Shown one piece after another: positions 19,013-29,570 of a stretch of DNA of 64,000 nt. The DNA is from Bog-793 sp963785415 (GTDB taxonomy: Bacteria > Actinomycetota > Acidimicrobiia > Acidimicrobiales > Bog-793): positions 124,001-188,000 of the forward strand of contig CAWAVB010000001.1 in the NCBI GenBank assembly GCA_963785415.1, written 5' to 3'. The position numbers and the translations under genes were made by a program. Every line of letters begins with the position of its first letter. Position 1 is the stretch's first letter. Below the pieces are notes generated by a model that made no database searches, was not told the origin of the DNA, and saw only the letters and a program-made list of their open reading frames with translations.

Positions 19013-20409
19013 ACGGCGAACCGGGCGCACCGCTACGCGACGGGCCGGGAACCGGGCAACCACTGCCGTCGGACGGCATGCCCACGGTCGTCGTCGCCGG
19101 GCGCCCGAACGTCGGTAAGTCGACGCTCGTCAACCGGATCGTCGGGCGGCGTGCCGCCATCGTCGAGGAGCGACCGGGGGTGACTCGCGACCGCCTCGAG
19201 CTGGAGGCGACATGGGCGGGGAGGGCGTTCCGCATCATCGACACCGGCGGCGTCGTGTCGCGGGGTGACCGGCTCGATCTGCTCGTTTCCGACCAGGCCC
19301 GCACGGCGATCGCCCAGGCCGACGTCGTGCTCTTCGTCGTCGACGTGACGACCGGGATCACCTCCGAAGACGACGCCGTCGCCGAGATACTGCGACGCGC
19401 CAGTGCGGCCGTGCTCGTCGTCGCGAACAAGGTGGACTCCGCCGCACGCGAGCAGGACGCCTGGGAACTCGCGGGCTTCGGACTGGGGAACGCGGTGCCC
19501 GTTTCGGCCCTCCACGGACGCGGTGTCGGGGACCTCCTCGACATCGTCGTGGCGCGGTTCCCCGTCGGGGAAGCGATCGCCGCTCTCGGAGACGAGCGGG
19601 AGGAAGTTGCGGACATCGACACCGGCTCCGGGGAGTCCGCCGTCGTCGCCTCGGTGACGATCGTCGGGCGCCCGAACGTCGGCAAGTCGACGCTTTTCAA
19701 CCGGTTGGTCGGGACCGAGCGGGTCGTCGTTCACGACGTGCCGGGGACGACCCGTGACGCCGTCGACACGATCGTCGACACCGCCGAAGGCCGGGTCCGG
19801 TTCATCGACACGGCCGGGCTGCGCCGCAAGTCCCGGATCGACGACGGCACCGAGTACTACTCGCTCGTCCGCTCGCTCGCGGCGATCGACCGCAGCGACG
19901 TGGCGCTGCTCGTCATCGACGCCACCGACGGCGTGACGCACCAAGACCAGCGGCTCGCCGAGCGGATCGACGCGGCCGGCGACCCGATCGTCGTCGTCTT
20001 GAACAAGTGGGATCTGCTGGCGACCGAGCGTCGGCAGGCCGTCGCCGCGGACGTCGCCGACCGGCTCGGCTTCCTCGGCTACGCGCCGGTGCTGCGGCTG
20101 TCGGCCCTCACGGGTCGGGGAGTGCACCGGCTCCTGCCGGTGCTGCGGGAGGCGATCGACGCCTACCACCGGCGCATCCCGACCAGCGCCCTCAACGAGG
20201 CGATGCGGGCGATCCAGTCGGCGCACGCGCCGCCCGGGTCGCGCATCCTCTACGCGGTCCAGGGTGCCGTCGACCCGCCGACCGTGACAATCTTCGCGAG
20301 CCGCAGGCTCCAGCCGGGGTACCTGCGCTACGTCGAACGTTCGTTGCGGGAGCGGTTCGACCTCGGCCCGACGCCGATGAAGCTCCGGGTCCGGCAGCGC
20401 GGCTCGTAA
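19009..20409 (+). CDS. der: Ribosome-associated GTPase Der (EngA)
   Basis: A double GTPase needed for 50S ribosome assembly. It has 466 residues with two G domains, each with a full motif set. Domain 1 has GRPNVGKSTL near residue 30, DTGG near 80 and NKVD near 140. Domain 2 has GRPNVGKSTL near 219, DTAGLRRKSR near 267 and NKWD near 331. The KH-like C-terminal domain (residues 365-466) follows. The start is ATG at 19009, overlapping the DUF512 gene. An N-terminal extension of about 22 residues before the first G domain is not conserved. Confidence 0.95.
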   Translation: MNGEPGAPLRDGPGTGQPLPSDGMPTVVVAGRPNVGKSTLVNRIVGRRAAIVEERPGVTRDRLELEATWAGRAFRIIDTGGVVSRGDRLDLLVSDQARTAIAQADVVLFVVDVTTGITSEDDAVAEILRRASAAVLVVANKVDSAAREQDAWELAGFGLGNAVPVSALHGRGVGDLLDIVVARFPVGEAIAALGDEREEVADIDTGSGESAVVASVTIVGRPNVGKSTLFNRLVGTERVVVHDVPGTTRDAVDTIVDTAEGRVRFIDTAGLRRKSRIDDGTEYYSLVRSLAAIDRSDVALLVIDATDGVTHQDQRLAERIDAAGDPIVVVLNKWDLLATERRQAVAADVADRLGFLGYAPVLRLSALTGRGVHRLLPVLREAIDAYHRRIPTSALNEAMRAIQSAHAPPGSRILYAVQGAVDPPTVTIFASRRLQPGYLRYVERSLRERFDLGPTPMKLRVRQRGS

Positions 20410-20437
20410 GTCCTAGCGGGGACGGCCCGCCACGGGT

Positions 20438-23400
20438 TCACTCCCGGGACAAAAGCTCGAGAAACTCCTCGGGCGGCACCGGTCGTGCGAAGAGGAAGCC
20501 CTGGGCGTAACGGCAGTCCATCCGGCCCAGCCATTCAAGCTGACCCCGCGTCTCGACGCCCTCGGCGATGACGGTCACACCGAGGGCGCGCCCGAGCTCG
20601 AGGATCGTCGTGGCGAGCCGCCGCGCCGACTCGTCCTCCTCGAGGCCGCTCACGAAGCTGCGGTCGATCTTTAGTACGTCGATCGTGAACCGCCGGATCC
20701 GGCCGAGCGAGGAGTACCCCGTGCCGAAGTCGTCGATCGCGATCTTCACCCCGAGAGCGTGGAGCGGGTCGAGCACCCTGTGGACCGTCTCCACGTTCTC
20801 CATGAAGGCGGTCTCGAGGAGCTCTAGCGTCAGGCACCTCGGGTCGAGGCCGGACGAGTCGAGTGCCCCGGTGACCGTCTCGAGAAGCGTCCCGTCCCGG
20901 ATCTGGTGGGGCGAGACGTTGACGGCGACGTCCAAGGGCCGATCCGGGCGAGCACGGTTCCATTCGTTTGTCTGGCGGCAGGCCTCGCCGAGCACCCATT
21001 CGCCAATCGGCACGATGAGCCCGGTCTTCTCGGCGACCGGGATGAATTCGTCGGGCAGGACGAGGCCGCGCGCCGGGTCGGCCCAGCGGATGAGGGCCTC
21101 GGTTCCGACGAACCGGCCGAGCTGCAGGTCGATGATCGGCTGGTAATACAGGAGGAACTCGTTCTCGGTGAGCGCGTTGCGGAGACCGGCTTCGGCGGTC
21201 GCCCGGTTCAGCGCCTTGGTGCGCAGGGTCTCGTCGAACACGACCGAGCAATTCCCGCCGCTCTCCTTCGCCTGGGCGAGCGCGAGCTCGGCGTCGCGCA
21301 TCAGGCGCTCGGGGGGCTCGTCGCGGCTGTTGAGCGCGATCCCCATGCTCGCGGTGATGACTTCGTGCTCGTTGTCGAGGTCGAAGGGCTCGTTGATCAC
21401 CTTTCTCATCTCGTCGGCGAAATCGATCATCTCCAACGGGTCGGCGATCGACCCGCGCAGGACGATGAACGTGTCGCTCTCGAGCCGGCCGACGGTGTCG
21501 GTGCGCAGGCTGCAGGCGACGAGGCGCTGGGCGAGCTCGACGAGGAGTCGGTCGGCGAGCTCCCGGCCGAAGGTCTCGTTGACGGCGTCGAAGCGGTCGA
21601 CGTCGACGATCACGAGGCCGACGCTGCGGTGACGTGCCCGGGCCCACTGGACTTCCTGGCCGACCCGGTCGGCGACGAGCGCCCGTGTCGGGAGCGAGGT
21701 CAGCGTGTCGTGGAGCTCCTCGAACTCGAGCTTCTCCTCGACGCGGAAGAGCTCGGACTCGTCGAGGAACTGACCGAGGACGCCGACGACCGTCCCGGAG
21801 GCGTCGCGGATCGCCGAGACGAAGACGCGTCCGGGGAAGACATGTCCGTCTGAGTGGACGAATCGCCTTTCGTGGACCCAGCCCTCAGCCGTCCCGGCCA
21901 TGATTTCGGCGAAGATCTGCCTGTGGGACGCGGTGTCGTCGGGGTGCATGATTTCGGCGAGCCTGGTCCCGACCAATTCCTCACGCGTGCGCCCGAAGAG
22001 TTCCAGCAGCGCGTCGTTGACGAACTGAACCCGGCCCTCGAGGTCGAGCATCGAAGCAGGGATGCGGCTCCGCTCGAAAAGGACCTGCCGGAGCTGCGCC
22101 TCGCGCTCGCTTTCCTCCTCCATCCGCTTCTGTTCCCTGAGGTCAAGACCCTGCCCGATGATGCCGATCATCGTGCCTTCCTCGTCGCGCAGCGCAGTGG
22201 AGTGCATCCAGGTGGGCACCTCGGTGCCATCGCGGAGCACCAGGCGTAGCTCGAGGTCGTCGCTGTCTCGGGTTCCGGCGACGTACTCGGACAGTCCGCG
22301 GACCAGCTGACCGACGTCGTCGGGGTGGACGTGGTCCGCGATGTTGGTGCCGAGGAACTCGTCTTTCGAATATCCCGTCAGCCGGAGGAAGGTCTCGTTC
22401 GCCTCCATCACCCGGCCCTGTATGTCGATAACCGCGGCCGAGATCGCGCTGCGATCGAAAAGGGCTTGGGTCAGGCGTTCCGCTCTCCGGCGTTCCAGCT
22501 CGGCTTCCCGCTGCGCGGTGAGGTCGAAGATCTGCCCGATGACACCGATGAGCGACCCGGAGTCGTCGCGCATCGCCGAGGTGTAAATCTGGCAGGGCAC
22601 GAAGTGACCGTCGCCGTGGCGGAGACGCATCTCGAGTGCATCACTGTCTCGGGTCCCTGCTAAGAACTCGGAGAAGCCTTTCGCCAATCCGGCGATGTCG
22701 TCGGGGTGGACGTAGCTTGCAAACTCTGAACCGACCAGCTCCTCGCGTGAATAGCCGGAGAGGCGAATAATCCGGTCGTTGACCGACTGGAGGCGACCCT
22801 GCAGGTCGATGGACCCTGCCGCGACGAAGCTTTGAGCGAAAAGCGCCTGAGTGAAGCGCGCTGCACGGTCTCGTTCCTCCTCGGCTTGCCTCTCTGCCGT
22901 CAGGTCGATCGCCTGCGCGAGGAACGACACGATTGCGCCCGACTCGTCGCGGATCGCGGCGAGGAAGACATGCACCGGGACGGGGTGTCCGTCGGCGTGC
23001 ACGTACCGCTTGTCGTGGTCGGAGTCACCCCGCGAGCCCGCCACGAACTCCTTGTAACGCCGCTTGTCCGAGCCGACGTCGCCGGGGTGGGTGATCTCGT
23101 CGAAGTTGCGCAGTTTGAGGAGGTGCTCCCTCGGGTAGCCGAGCATGCGGACGTAGGCGTCGTTCACCCACATCGGGTGGCGCTCGGCGTCGAGGATCGC
23201 CGTCGCGATCGAGCTGTGCTCGAAGGCGATCTTTTCGCTGCGTTCCTGCAGCGCGGCGCGCTTCTCGTCGGTGAGGTCGACGGCCTGTGCGAGGAGCGAG
23301 ACGAGCGCGCCCGACTCGTCGCGTATCGCCGCGGTGAAGACGCGAACAGGGACGACGTGCCCGTCGGCGTGGAGGTAGCGCTTCTCGCGGTCGAAGGACT

Positions 23401-24487
23401 CCCTGTTGCCCGCGAGCAGCTCGGTGAACAGCTCGTTGTCGCGCGCGACGTCATCGGGGTGGGTGACATCTGCGAACGACCTCATGGTGGTGAGGTGCCG
23501 GAAGTCGTAGCCGAGCAGGCGGACGTAGGCGCTGTTCACCCAGACCGGGCGGCGGTCGGTCCTGAAGATTGCCGTCGGGATCGAGCTCTGGTCGAACGCG
23601 AGCTTCCAGTGTGTGGTCCCGGCGCCCGCGTCCGGGATCTCGAACAGATTCTGCTCGACGGTTCGGCGCAGATTGGCGACCGTGCCGGCGACGGTGTCCG
23701 GCGCGCCCCCGTCGCGCCGCCGGGACAGTCGGGACGCACCGTTGTTCCCCCGGAGCGCAGACGGAGTCGGTGTGTCCGCGAGGGCCGCGAGCCCGACAAC
23801 CTGGTTGGCGGCATCGCGGATCGGAATGAACCGGAATGACGTCTCGATCCGTTGGCCGTTCTTCTTGAGCTGGAAGCAGGTGCTGTCCCTCACCTCGGCT
23901 CCTGTGAGGATTCTCCCGATCTCCCGACGGAACCGGGGAATCCGGTCGGGAGCGACGAGCATGGAGACGTCGTCGCCAACCGTCTCGAGATCGGCGTAGC
24001 CGAACAGGTCCTCGGCGGCGGAATTCCATGTAACGAAGACGGCGTGCCTCGGCCCGCGTTGCGATGATCCGTTCGATCCATAGATCGCTGCGAAGAAACT
24101 CGCTTTTCCGTTGGACGCCGTGGCACCATTGGAACTCGGACGGATGGCGAGCGATGCGCCGACCAACGTGCCATCCGGATCGTGGACGGGGGAGAGCGTC
24201 AGCGTTGTCTTGAAGCGATGGCCGTCCTTGGCCCGCGCGAAAGTCTCGAGGTGCTCCGCGTGTCGGGCTCCGTCGAGCCGTTCGATCGTGGAGTGCAGGC
24301 GCGATGCACCCGCGGCCGCGAGGAGTTCAGAAACGTCGCGGCGGAGAATCTCCTTCTCGGAGTAGCCGAACAGGACCGATGCGGCCGGGTTCCATCCGCC
24401 GATCGACGCGTTCGGGAGGAGAACGATGTACGGCTCTTCCCACGAGCGGGCGATTGCCCCGAGCATGTCGAGCTGGGCTTCGGCCAT
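20438..24487 (-). CDS. Seven-PAS sensor with degenerate GGDEF and intact EAL domain
   Basis: A 1349-residue cytoplasmic signalling protein with no membrane segment. Seven PAS/PAC repeats occupy about residues 5-920; repeats 3 and 4 are near copies (PVWVNSAYVRLLGY, PMWVNDAYVRMLGY), as are 5-7. A GGDEF domain follows (LTSLPTRALVADRVG) but its active motif is LESDTF, so it is probably not a cyclase. The C-terminal EAL domain is complete: TEALIRW, NVSPHQIRD, ELLETAFMEN, IAIDDFGTGYSSL, DVLKIDRSFV, VIAEGVET. It should therefore degrade c-di-GMP. The ATG at 24487 is chosen over 24526 because the paralogue starts with the same MAExQLE and a GGAG site lies 7 bases upstream. Confidence 0.9.
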   Translation of the reverse strand: MAEAQLDMLGAIARSWEEPYIVLLPNASIGGWNPAASVLFGYSEKEILRRDVSELLAAAGASRLHSTIERLDGARHAEHLETFARAKDGHRFKTTLTLSPVHDPDGTLVGASLAIRPSSNGATASNGKASFFAAIYGSNGSSQRGPRHAVFVTWNSAAEDLFGYADLETVGDDVSMLVAPDRIPRFRREIGRILTGAEVRDSTCFQLKKNGQRIETSFRFIPIRDAANQVVGLAALADTPTPSALRGNNGASRLSRRRDGGAPDTVAGTVANLRRTVEQNLFEIPDAGAGTTHWKLAFDQSSIPTAIFRTDRRPVWVNSAYVRLLGYDFRHLTTMRSFADVTHPDDVARDNELFTELLAGNRESFDREKRYLHADGHVVPVRVFTAAIRDESGALVSLLAQAVDLTDEKRAALQERSEKIAFEHSSIATAILDAERHPMWVNDAYVRMLGYPREHLLKLRNFDEITHPGDVGSDKRRYKEFVAGSRGDSDHDKRYVHADGHPVPVHVFLAAIRDESGAIVSFLAQAIDLTAERQAEEERDRAARFTQALFAQSFVAAGSIDLQGRLQSVNDRIIRLSGYSREELVGSEFASYVHPDDIAGLAKGFSEFLAGTRDSDALEMRLRHGDGHFVPCQIYTSAMRDDSGSLIGVIGQIFDLTAQREAELERRRAERLTQALFDRSAISAAVIDIQGRVMEANETFLRLTGYSKDEFLGTNIADHVHPDDVGQLVRGLSEYVAGTRDSDDLELRLVLRDGTEVPTWMHSTALRDEEGTMIGIIGQGLDLREQKRMEEESEREAQLRQVLFERSRIPASMLDLEGRVQFVNDALLELFGRTREELVGTRLAEIMHPDDTASHRQIFAEIMAGTAEGWVHERRFVHSDGHVFPGRVFVSAIRDASGTVVGVLGQFLDESELFRVEEKLEFEELHDTLTSLPTRALVADRVGQEVQWARARHRSVGLVIVDVDRFDAVNETFGRELADRLLVELAQRLVACSLRTDTVGRLESDTFIVLRGSIADPLEMIDFADEMRKVINEPFDLDNEHEVITASMGIALNSRDEPPERLMRDAELALAQAKESGGNCSVVFDETLRTKALNRATAEAGLRNALTENEFLLYYQPIIDLQLGRFVGTEALIRWADPARGLVLPDEFIPVAEKTGLIVPIGEWVLGEACRQTNEWNRARPDRPLDVAVNVSPHQIRDGTLLETVTGALDSSGLDPRCLTLELLETAFMENVETVHRVLDPLHALGVKIAIDDFGTGYSSLGRIRRFTIDVLKIDRSFVSGLEEDESARRLATTILELGRALGVTVIAEGVETRGQLEWLGRMDCRYAQGFLFARPVPPEEFLELLSRE

Positions 24488-24875
24488 TCGCTCCGGCCCC
24501 CTCTGACACCTTCTCGTCCCGATCATGGCGGGACGTCCTATTCGCCTTTAGAGCACGCTTTATCGAGTAATCGAATTTAGCACGGTGTGAGTCGTGTGAG
24601 CATTGATTACGGCGAAATGACCGTGGCCGCGCGAGCGTTGCCATATGGGGAATTCGGCAGATCCTGAGCCGATTGGGATCTCTTCGGTTTTGTGACGTGG
24701 TGAGCATGGTTGACGACGCGTCGAATTCATCGCCGCGGCTGGGGCCATCCGCCGGGGTTGCGCGGCTCGCATCCCGCGAGAACGGGGTGATTAGAGGTCA
24801 AGCCTCAGGCGTTCGACGTGCTTACCACCGGGTGGCTTGGGGATCAGCTCGCTACATCCAGCTGATCTGGTCCCA
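24488..24875. other. Intergenic region between the two PAS-EAL genes
   Basis: No convincing gene on either strand. The stretch is visibly more AT-rich than its surroundings around 24,540-24,620 and must hold the promoter of the seven-PAS gene. I see no repeat or terminator with a T-run. Confidence 0.5.
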
Positions 24876-25745
24876 TTAGCCGTTCGAGAGCAGCGCGAGG
24901 CAGTCGGCCGCAGGGAGGGGTTTCGCGAACAAGAACCCCTGGGCGCTGGGGCATCCGAAGCGTCCCAGCCATTCGAGCTGGCCCGTCGTCTCCACGCCTT
25001 CGGCGATGACGAGGACGTCAAGGGCCTTTCCCATCTCGAGGACCGCCGAGGCAAGCCGTCGGGCGGATTCGTCCTCTTCGAGACCGCTCACGAAACTTCG
25101 GTCGATCTTCAACGTGTCGACCGCGAACCGCCTGATCCGCCCGAGCGATGAGTACCCGGTTCCGAAGTCGTCGATCGCGATCTTTACCCCGAGATCGTGG
25201 ATCGGGTCGAGGATGCCGTGGACGAGATCGAGGTTTTCCATGAGCGTCGTCTCGGTGAGCTCGAGCGCGACGGTCCTCGGGTCGAGACCCGAGGAATCGA
25301 GGGCCTCTGTGACCGTCTCGAGCAGGGTCCCGGCCCGAATCTGAAGCGGGAAACGTTGATGGCGATCTCCCATGGCGCGTCGCTCGCCCGTTCGCGGTTC
25401 CAGGCGCTCGCCTGGCGGCAGGCCTCGCCGATCACCCACTCGCCGATCGGGACGATGAGCCCGGTGTCCTCCGCGATCGGGATGAACTCGTCGGGCGGGA
25501 CCATCCCCCGCGCCGGGTCGATCCACCGGATGAGCGCCTCGACTCCGGTATACCGGCCGAGCTGCAGGTCGACGATCGGTTGGTAGTGGAGGACGAACTC
25601 ACCGTCGCGCAGGGCGGTCCGCAACCCGGCCTCGGCGGTCGAGCGGGCCTGTGCGCGGACGCGGAGCGCGTCGTCGAAGACGACGGTGCGACTTCCCCCT
25701 TCGGATTTCGCCTGGCCGAGAGCGAGTTCGGCGTCCCGGATCAGG

Positions 25746-26974
25746 TGCGCACTCAAGCGGTCAACGCAACAGCCTTGGCGAACGCCTGAGATGGTGTCAC
25801 CCACTCGAGCGTCTGTCGAGGTCTGTTGTTGAGGGAACGGGCGATGGCATCGAGCTCGCGTTGGGTGCACTGCGAGAGATCCGTTGACTTCGGCAGGTAT
25901 TGGCGCAAGAGGCCGTTCGTGTTCTCGTTGCTGCCGCGTTGCCAGGGGCTCTTCGGGTCGCAGAAGTAGATCTGCACCCCGGTGTCGATCGTGAACTGGA
26001 CGTGCTCGGCCATCTCCTTTCCCTGGTCCCAGGTGATCGATCTGCGGAGCTGGGCGGGAAGCGTGACGATGCGCTTCGCGAGTGCGGTGCGGACCGACTC
26101 GGCGGAGTTCCCGTGGGGCAGCTTCAACAAGATGACGTAGCGGCTGTGACGCTCGACGAGCGTGCCGATCGCGGTCATCTTCTTGCCGAAGATGAGATCA
26201 CCCTCCCAGTGCCCGGGCACGGCGCGGTCGGCGACCTCGGCCGGTCGCTCGGAGATCATCACCATGTTGCGGAGCTGTCCCTGGCCGACCCCGCCCTTGG
26301 TGTAGGCCTTGGCTCTTCGCATCGCCCGACCGCTTCGCGGGCAGGTGTGGAGCTCCTTCCGCAGCGCTCCACGGCCCTGGACGAACAGCGACTGGTAGAT
26401 GGTCTCGTGGGACACCCGCATCTCCGGATCATTCGGATAGCTAAGAGCCAACCACGCGGAGATCTGCTCGGGTGACCACCTGGCCTCGAGCTTTCGTTCG
26501 ACGGTCGATCTGAGCCGGCGGCACCGGGCAAGCTTCGCCCGCCTGGGTCGCAGCGCGCGTCGTTGCGCACCCCGATCGGCAACGAGCGCTCGGTAATGCT
26601 GACGGCCGCCATTCGCGTTCACGTCTCGACACACCGTCGAGGGCGCACGCCCGAGTCCAGTCGAGATCACCCGGAGCGAGAGACCTGCGACGAGTCCTCG
26701 CGAAATCTCTTCTCGCTCTTCAAGGGAGAGCCTGAGCTCAGCACGCCCTCGTTCGTGCGGTCGTCTCCCCCCTGCATCAGCGATGAACTTCCGGAGCGAA
26801 GAGTTCTGGCGTCCGAGGTGCTTGGCGATGCGCTTCACCGGCACGCCGGCCTCCCGCATCTCCCAGATCGTCACCCTGTCGGCTTCTGTGAACCTCGCCA
26901 TCACCGTTCCTCCCCATCGACGACACCAGTGTTCGCCGATCAGAGAGGTGTTGCGATGACCAGTTGAGGACGCA
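25746..26974 (-). mobile_element. Complete IS30-family insertion sequence
   Basis: A 1229-base element with imperfect 26-base terminal inverted repeats, each beginning TGCG (21 of 26 match; shared core GGTCA-CGCAACA). It is flanked by a 2-base direct duplication, GG on the plus strand at 25744-25745 and 26975-26976, the target-duplication size usual for IS30. The boundaries are supported independently: excising the element restores the reading frame of the host gene. It contains one transposase gene. Confidence 0.9.
25753..26901 (-). CDS. IS30-family transposase
   Basis: A 382-residue DDE transposase that moves the surrounding element. The N-terminal helix-turn-helix region starts RFTEADRVTIWEMREAGVPV. 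A second HTH includes RVISTGLGRAPSTVCRD near residue 70. The catalytic core carries Asp in HWEGDLIFGKK, Asp in ITWDQGKEMAEH and Glu in RGSNENTNGLLRQYLPK, the IS30 DDE signature. The gene is intact, and the ATG at 26901 follows a GGAGG-like site. The ORF can be read further upstream into the disrupted host gene, but that is not real coding for the transposase. Confidence 0.95.
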   Translation of the reverse strand: MARFTEADRVTIWEMREAGVPVKRIAKHLGRQNSSLRKFIADAGGRRPHERGRAELRLSLEEREEISRGLVAGLSLRVISTGLGRAPSTVCRDVNANGGRQHYRALVADRGAQRRALRPRRAKLARCRRLRSTVERKLEARWSPEQISAWLALSYPNDPEMRVSHETIYQSLFVQGRGALRKELHTCPRSGRAMRRAKAYTKGGVGQGQLRNMVMISERPAEVADRAVPGHWEGDLIFGKKMTAIGTLVERHSRYVILLKLPHGNSAESVRTALAKRIVTLPAQLRRSITWDQGKEMAEHVQFTIDTGVQIYFCDPKSPWQRGSNENTNGLLRQYLPKSTDLSQCTQRELDAIARSLNNRPRQTLEWVTPSQAFAKAVALTA

Positions 26975-29096
26975 GGCGTTCGGGGGTTTCGTCCCGGCTG
27001 CTGAGCGCGACGCCGATGCTCACGGTGACGACCTCCTGCTCGGTGTCGAGGAGGAACGGCTTGTCCATCGTGTCCCTGATCTCGTGGGCGAGGTCGACCA
27101 TCTGCAAAGGGTCGGTGATTGCGCCGCGCACGACGGCGAACGTGTCGCCTTCCAATCGCCCGACGGTGTCGGTGCGCTGGGTGCATCCGACGAGACGTTG
27201 GCCGAACTCAGCGAGGAGCCGGTCCCCGAGTGCACGGCCGAAGGTCTCGTTCACCGCGTCGAAACGGTCGATGTCGACGATGGCGACGCCGGCGAAGCGG
27301 TGACGGGCGCGGGCCCACTCGACCTCGCGTCCAACGCGGTCGGCGACGAGCCTGCGGGTCGGAAGAGAGGTCAGCGGGTCGTGGAAGCTCGCGTACTCGA
27401 GCTGCTCCTGCACCTGCCACAGCTCCGTCTTGTCGAGGAACTGCCCGAGGAGGGCGACGACCTCTCCGGAATCGTCGCGGATCGACGACACGTACATGTG
27501 GCCCGGGACGGCGTGGCCATCCGCATGCAGGAGACGCCGCTCGACTGAGTAGCTGTCGTGGGTACCCCGCGCGACTTCGAGAAAGCTCTTCAGCTGACCT
27601 TTCCGTTCGTCGGGATGGGTGTGGTCGAGGAGCGGCGAACCGATCAGATCCTCACGCGCGAACCCGAGCAACTGTGTCAACGCGTCGTTGACGAGCCGAA
27701 GATTGCCTTCGAGATCGAGCATCCCCGCGGGGATCGAGCTCTGCTCGAAAAGCAGGTGCGAGATGCGCGACGCACGTTCGACTTCCTGCAGGGCGCGGCT
27801 GTGGTCCGTGAAGTCGATCGCTTGCACGAGATAGGAGACGATGGCCCCGGATTCGTCGCGGGCGGCGCCGACGAAGACGTGCGCTGGCACGAGATGCCCG
27901 TCGGCGTGCACATGCCGCCGGTCGCGGTGCCAACTGTTGCGCCTGCCGGCGACGATGTCGGCGTAGCACGCTTCGTCGAGGGGGAGTTCGTCGGGGTGCG
28001 TGACCTCCCAGAACCCGCGCATCTTGAGGAGCTGTGCTCGGGAGTAGCCGAGCATGTTGACGAATGCGTCGTTCACCCACACGGGGTGGCGGTCGGGGGC
28101 GAGGACCGACGTCGGGATCGGGTTCTCGTCGAACATCATCTGCCAGTGGGTTCCCCCGCGGTGCGCCCGCCCGCGGGTGCGCTTCGGCGGTACCTCCTCG
28201 GGGGTGGATCCGGAGCGACCCGTCGCTTCGCCACCCTCCAGTTCGGCGAGGTACTCGAAAAGACCCTGTACGGTGCCGGCACCGGGGTTCTCGTCCGGCG
28301 ACAGGTTCGGCGCTCCACGGCGAGACGAACTCGGCACCGAATCGGAACGTTCTCTCTCCTCTGTCGTCTGTGAGACGACCACGCGTGACACGCCCAGGAA
28401 TCCGATCACGTTCTTGTTTCCGTCGCGGATCGGGGTGAGCGACGTCGACGTCCCGATCTGGTGCCCGGCCTTGACGTGACGAAGCCACGTGCAATCGTCG
28501 ACCTCGGCTCCGGAACGCACGCGTTCGAGGATCTCGTGAAACTCAGCTTCGAGCTCGGCGGGAACGAGGAACGCGGCGTCCCTGCCTAGCGTCTCAAGGT
28601 CCGCGAATCCGAACAACCGCTCTGTCGGGGCGCTCCACGAGGCCAGGACAGCGCGGACGGGGGAGCGATCCGAGGGTTCGGCGGAGCCGAGCAGGACCGC
28701 AGAGAATCTCGCTTTCTCGGCGTCGGTGGATCTCCTGCGGACCGCGCCCCGCATGACGAGCGACGCGCCGAGGAGGGCGTCGTGCTGGTCACGTATCGGC
28801 GCGATCGTGATCGAGGACTTGGAGCGACGGCCGTCCTTGGCCCGGCAGAACGTCTCGAGTCGCTCGGCGTTTCCTCCGCTTTCGAACCGATCGAGGCTGG
28901 CACGCAGTCGGGCCGCACCGTTGGCACCGAGGATAAGCGCGCATTCGCTTCCGAGGATCTCCGCCTTCGCGTAGCCGAATCGGGTCTCAGCTGTCGGATT
29001 CCACCCCGTGACGGTCGCGTCGCGGGCGACGACGATGAAGGCTTCGGCCCACGATTCGGCGATCGCCTCGACTCGTTCCAGCTGGGTTTCGGCCAC

Positions 29097-29570
29097 GTGC
29101 CTCCGTCCTTGGCACGCCGACGGTTGTTCGCCTAGCCGGGCTCAGAGTGTCCTCAGCTACCTCTCTAGTCCCATATAGATCAAAAAACGCTAACACAACA
29201 TGAGCCTCACTCCGGATGATCCGGCGGTGGCGCGAGGGACGGCACTGGTTGGGAGTCGACCCGTCTGTCAACTCATCCGTGACACACAGACGCTCGGCGT
29301 TCGCCGTCGAGCGGTTGGGCGGGAAGCATGGGTTGGCGCGCCAAGAGCCGGCCGAGCTTCGGGTTCGCCGACTCCTCTCGACCGTCGCCGACTGTTGTTC
29401 GGGTGTTCTTCGGACGCTTCGGCGGGATCGGGCGGCAGTTCCGGCATCGCATCGCTGTCGTATGGGCACGCCGGGTATGCGTAGTCCATGGAATCGTCGG
29501 ACGCGCCGGGGGGAGGTTCCTGGGAGAGCACTCGACGCGCCCGCCCAGTACTGGTTACGGTCGTGTCCCT
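29097..29570. other. Divergent intergenic region, no gene seen
   Basis: About 470 bases between the start of the interrupted PAS gene and the M23-like gene. An AT-rich patch (ATATAGATCAAAAAACGC, about 29172-29189) probably holds the PAS-gene promoter. Open frames here on the plus strand run into the M23-like gene but are not preceded by conserved sequence. Confidence 0.4.

Larger units (their letters stand above)
24876..29096 (-). pseudogene. Four-PAS GGDEF-EAL gene, interrupted by an IS30 element and frameshifted
   Basis: Paralogue of the neighbouring seven-PAS protein. The 5' part (29096 down to about 26975) encodes four PAS domains and a GGDEF domain whose motif is LEGDTF (degenerate). 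It breaks after ETPERL. The gene resumes at about 25745 with IRDAELALGQAK and an EAL domain (VEALIRW, IAINVS, IAIDDFGTGYSSL, IAEGVETTGQ). Removing the 1229-base IS and its 2-base target duplication rejoins PERL to IRDAEL exactly as in the paralogue. A second lesion, a one-base deletion near 25350 within INVS-QIRAG, shifts the EAL frame. With both repaired the gene is 2991 bases (996 residues). The start is ATG at 29096. Confidence 0.88.
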
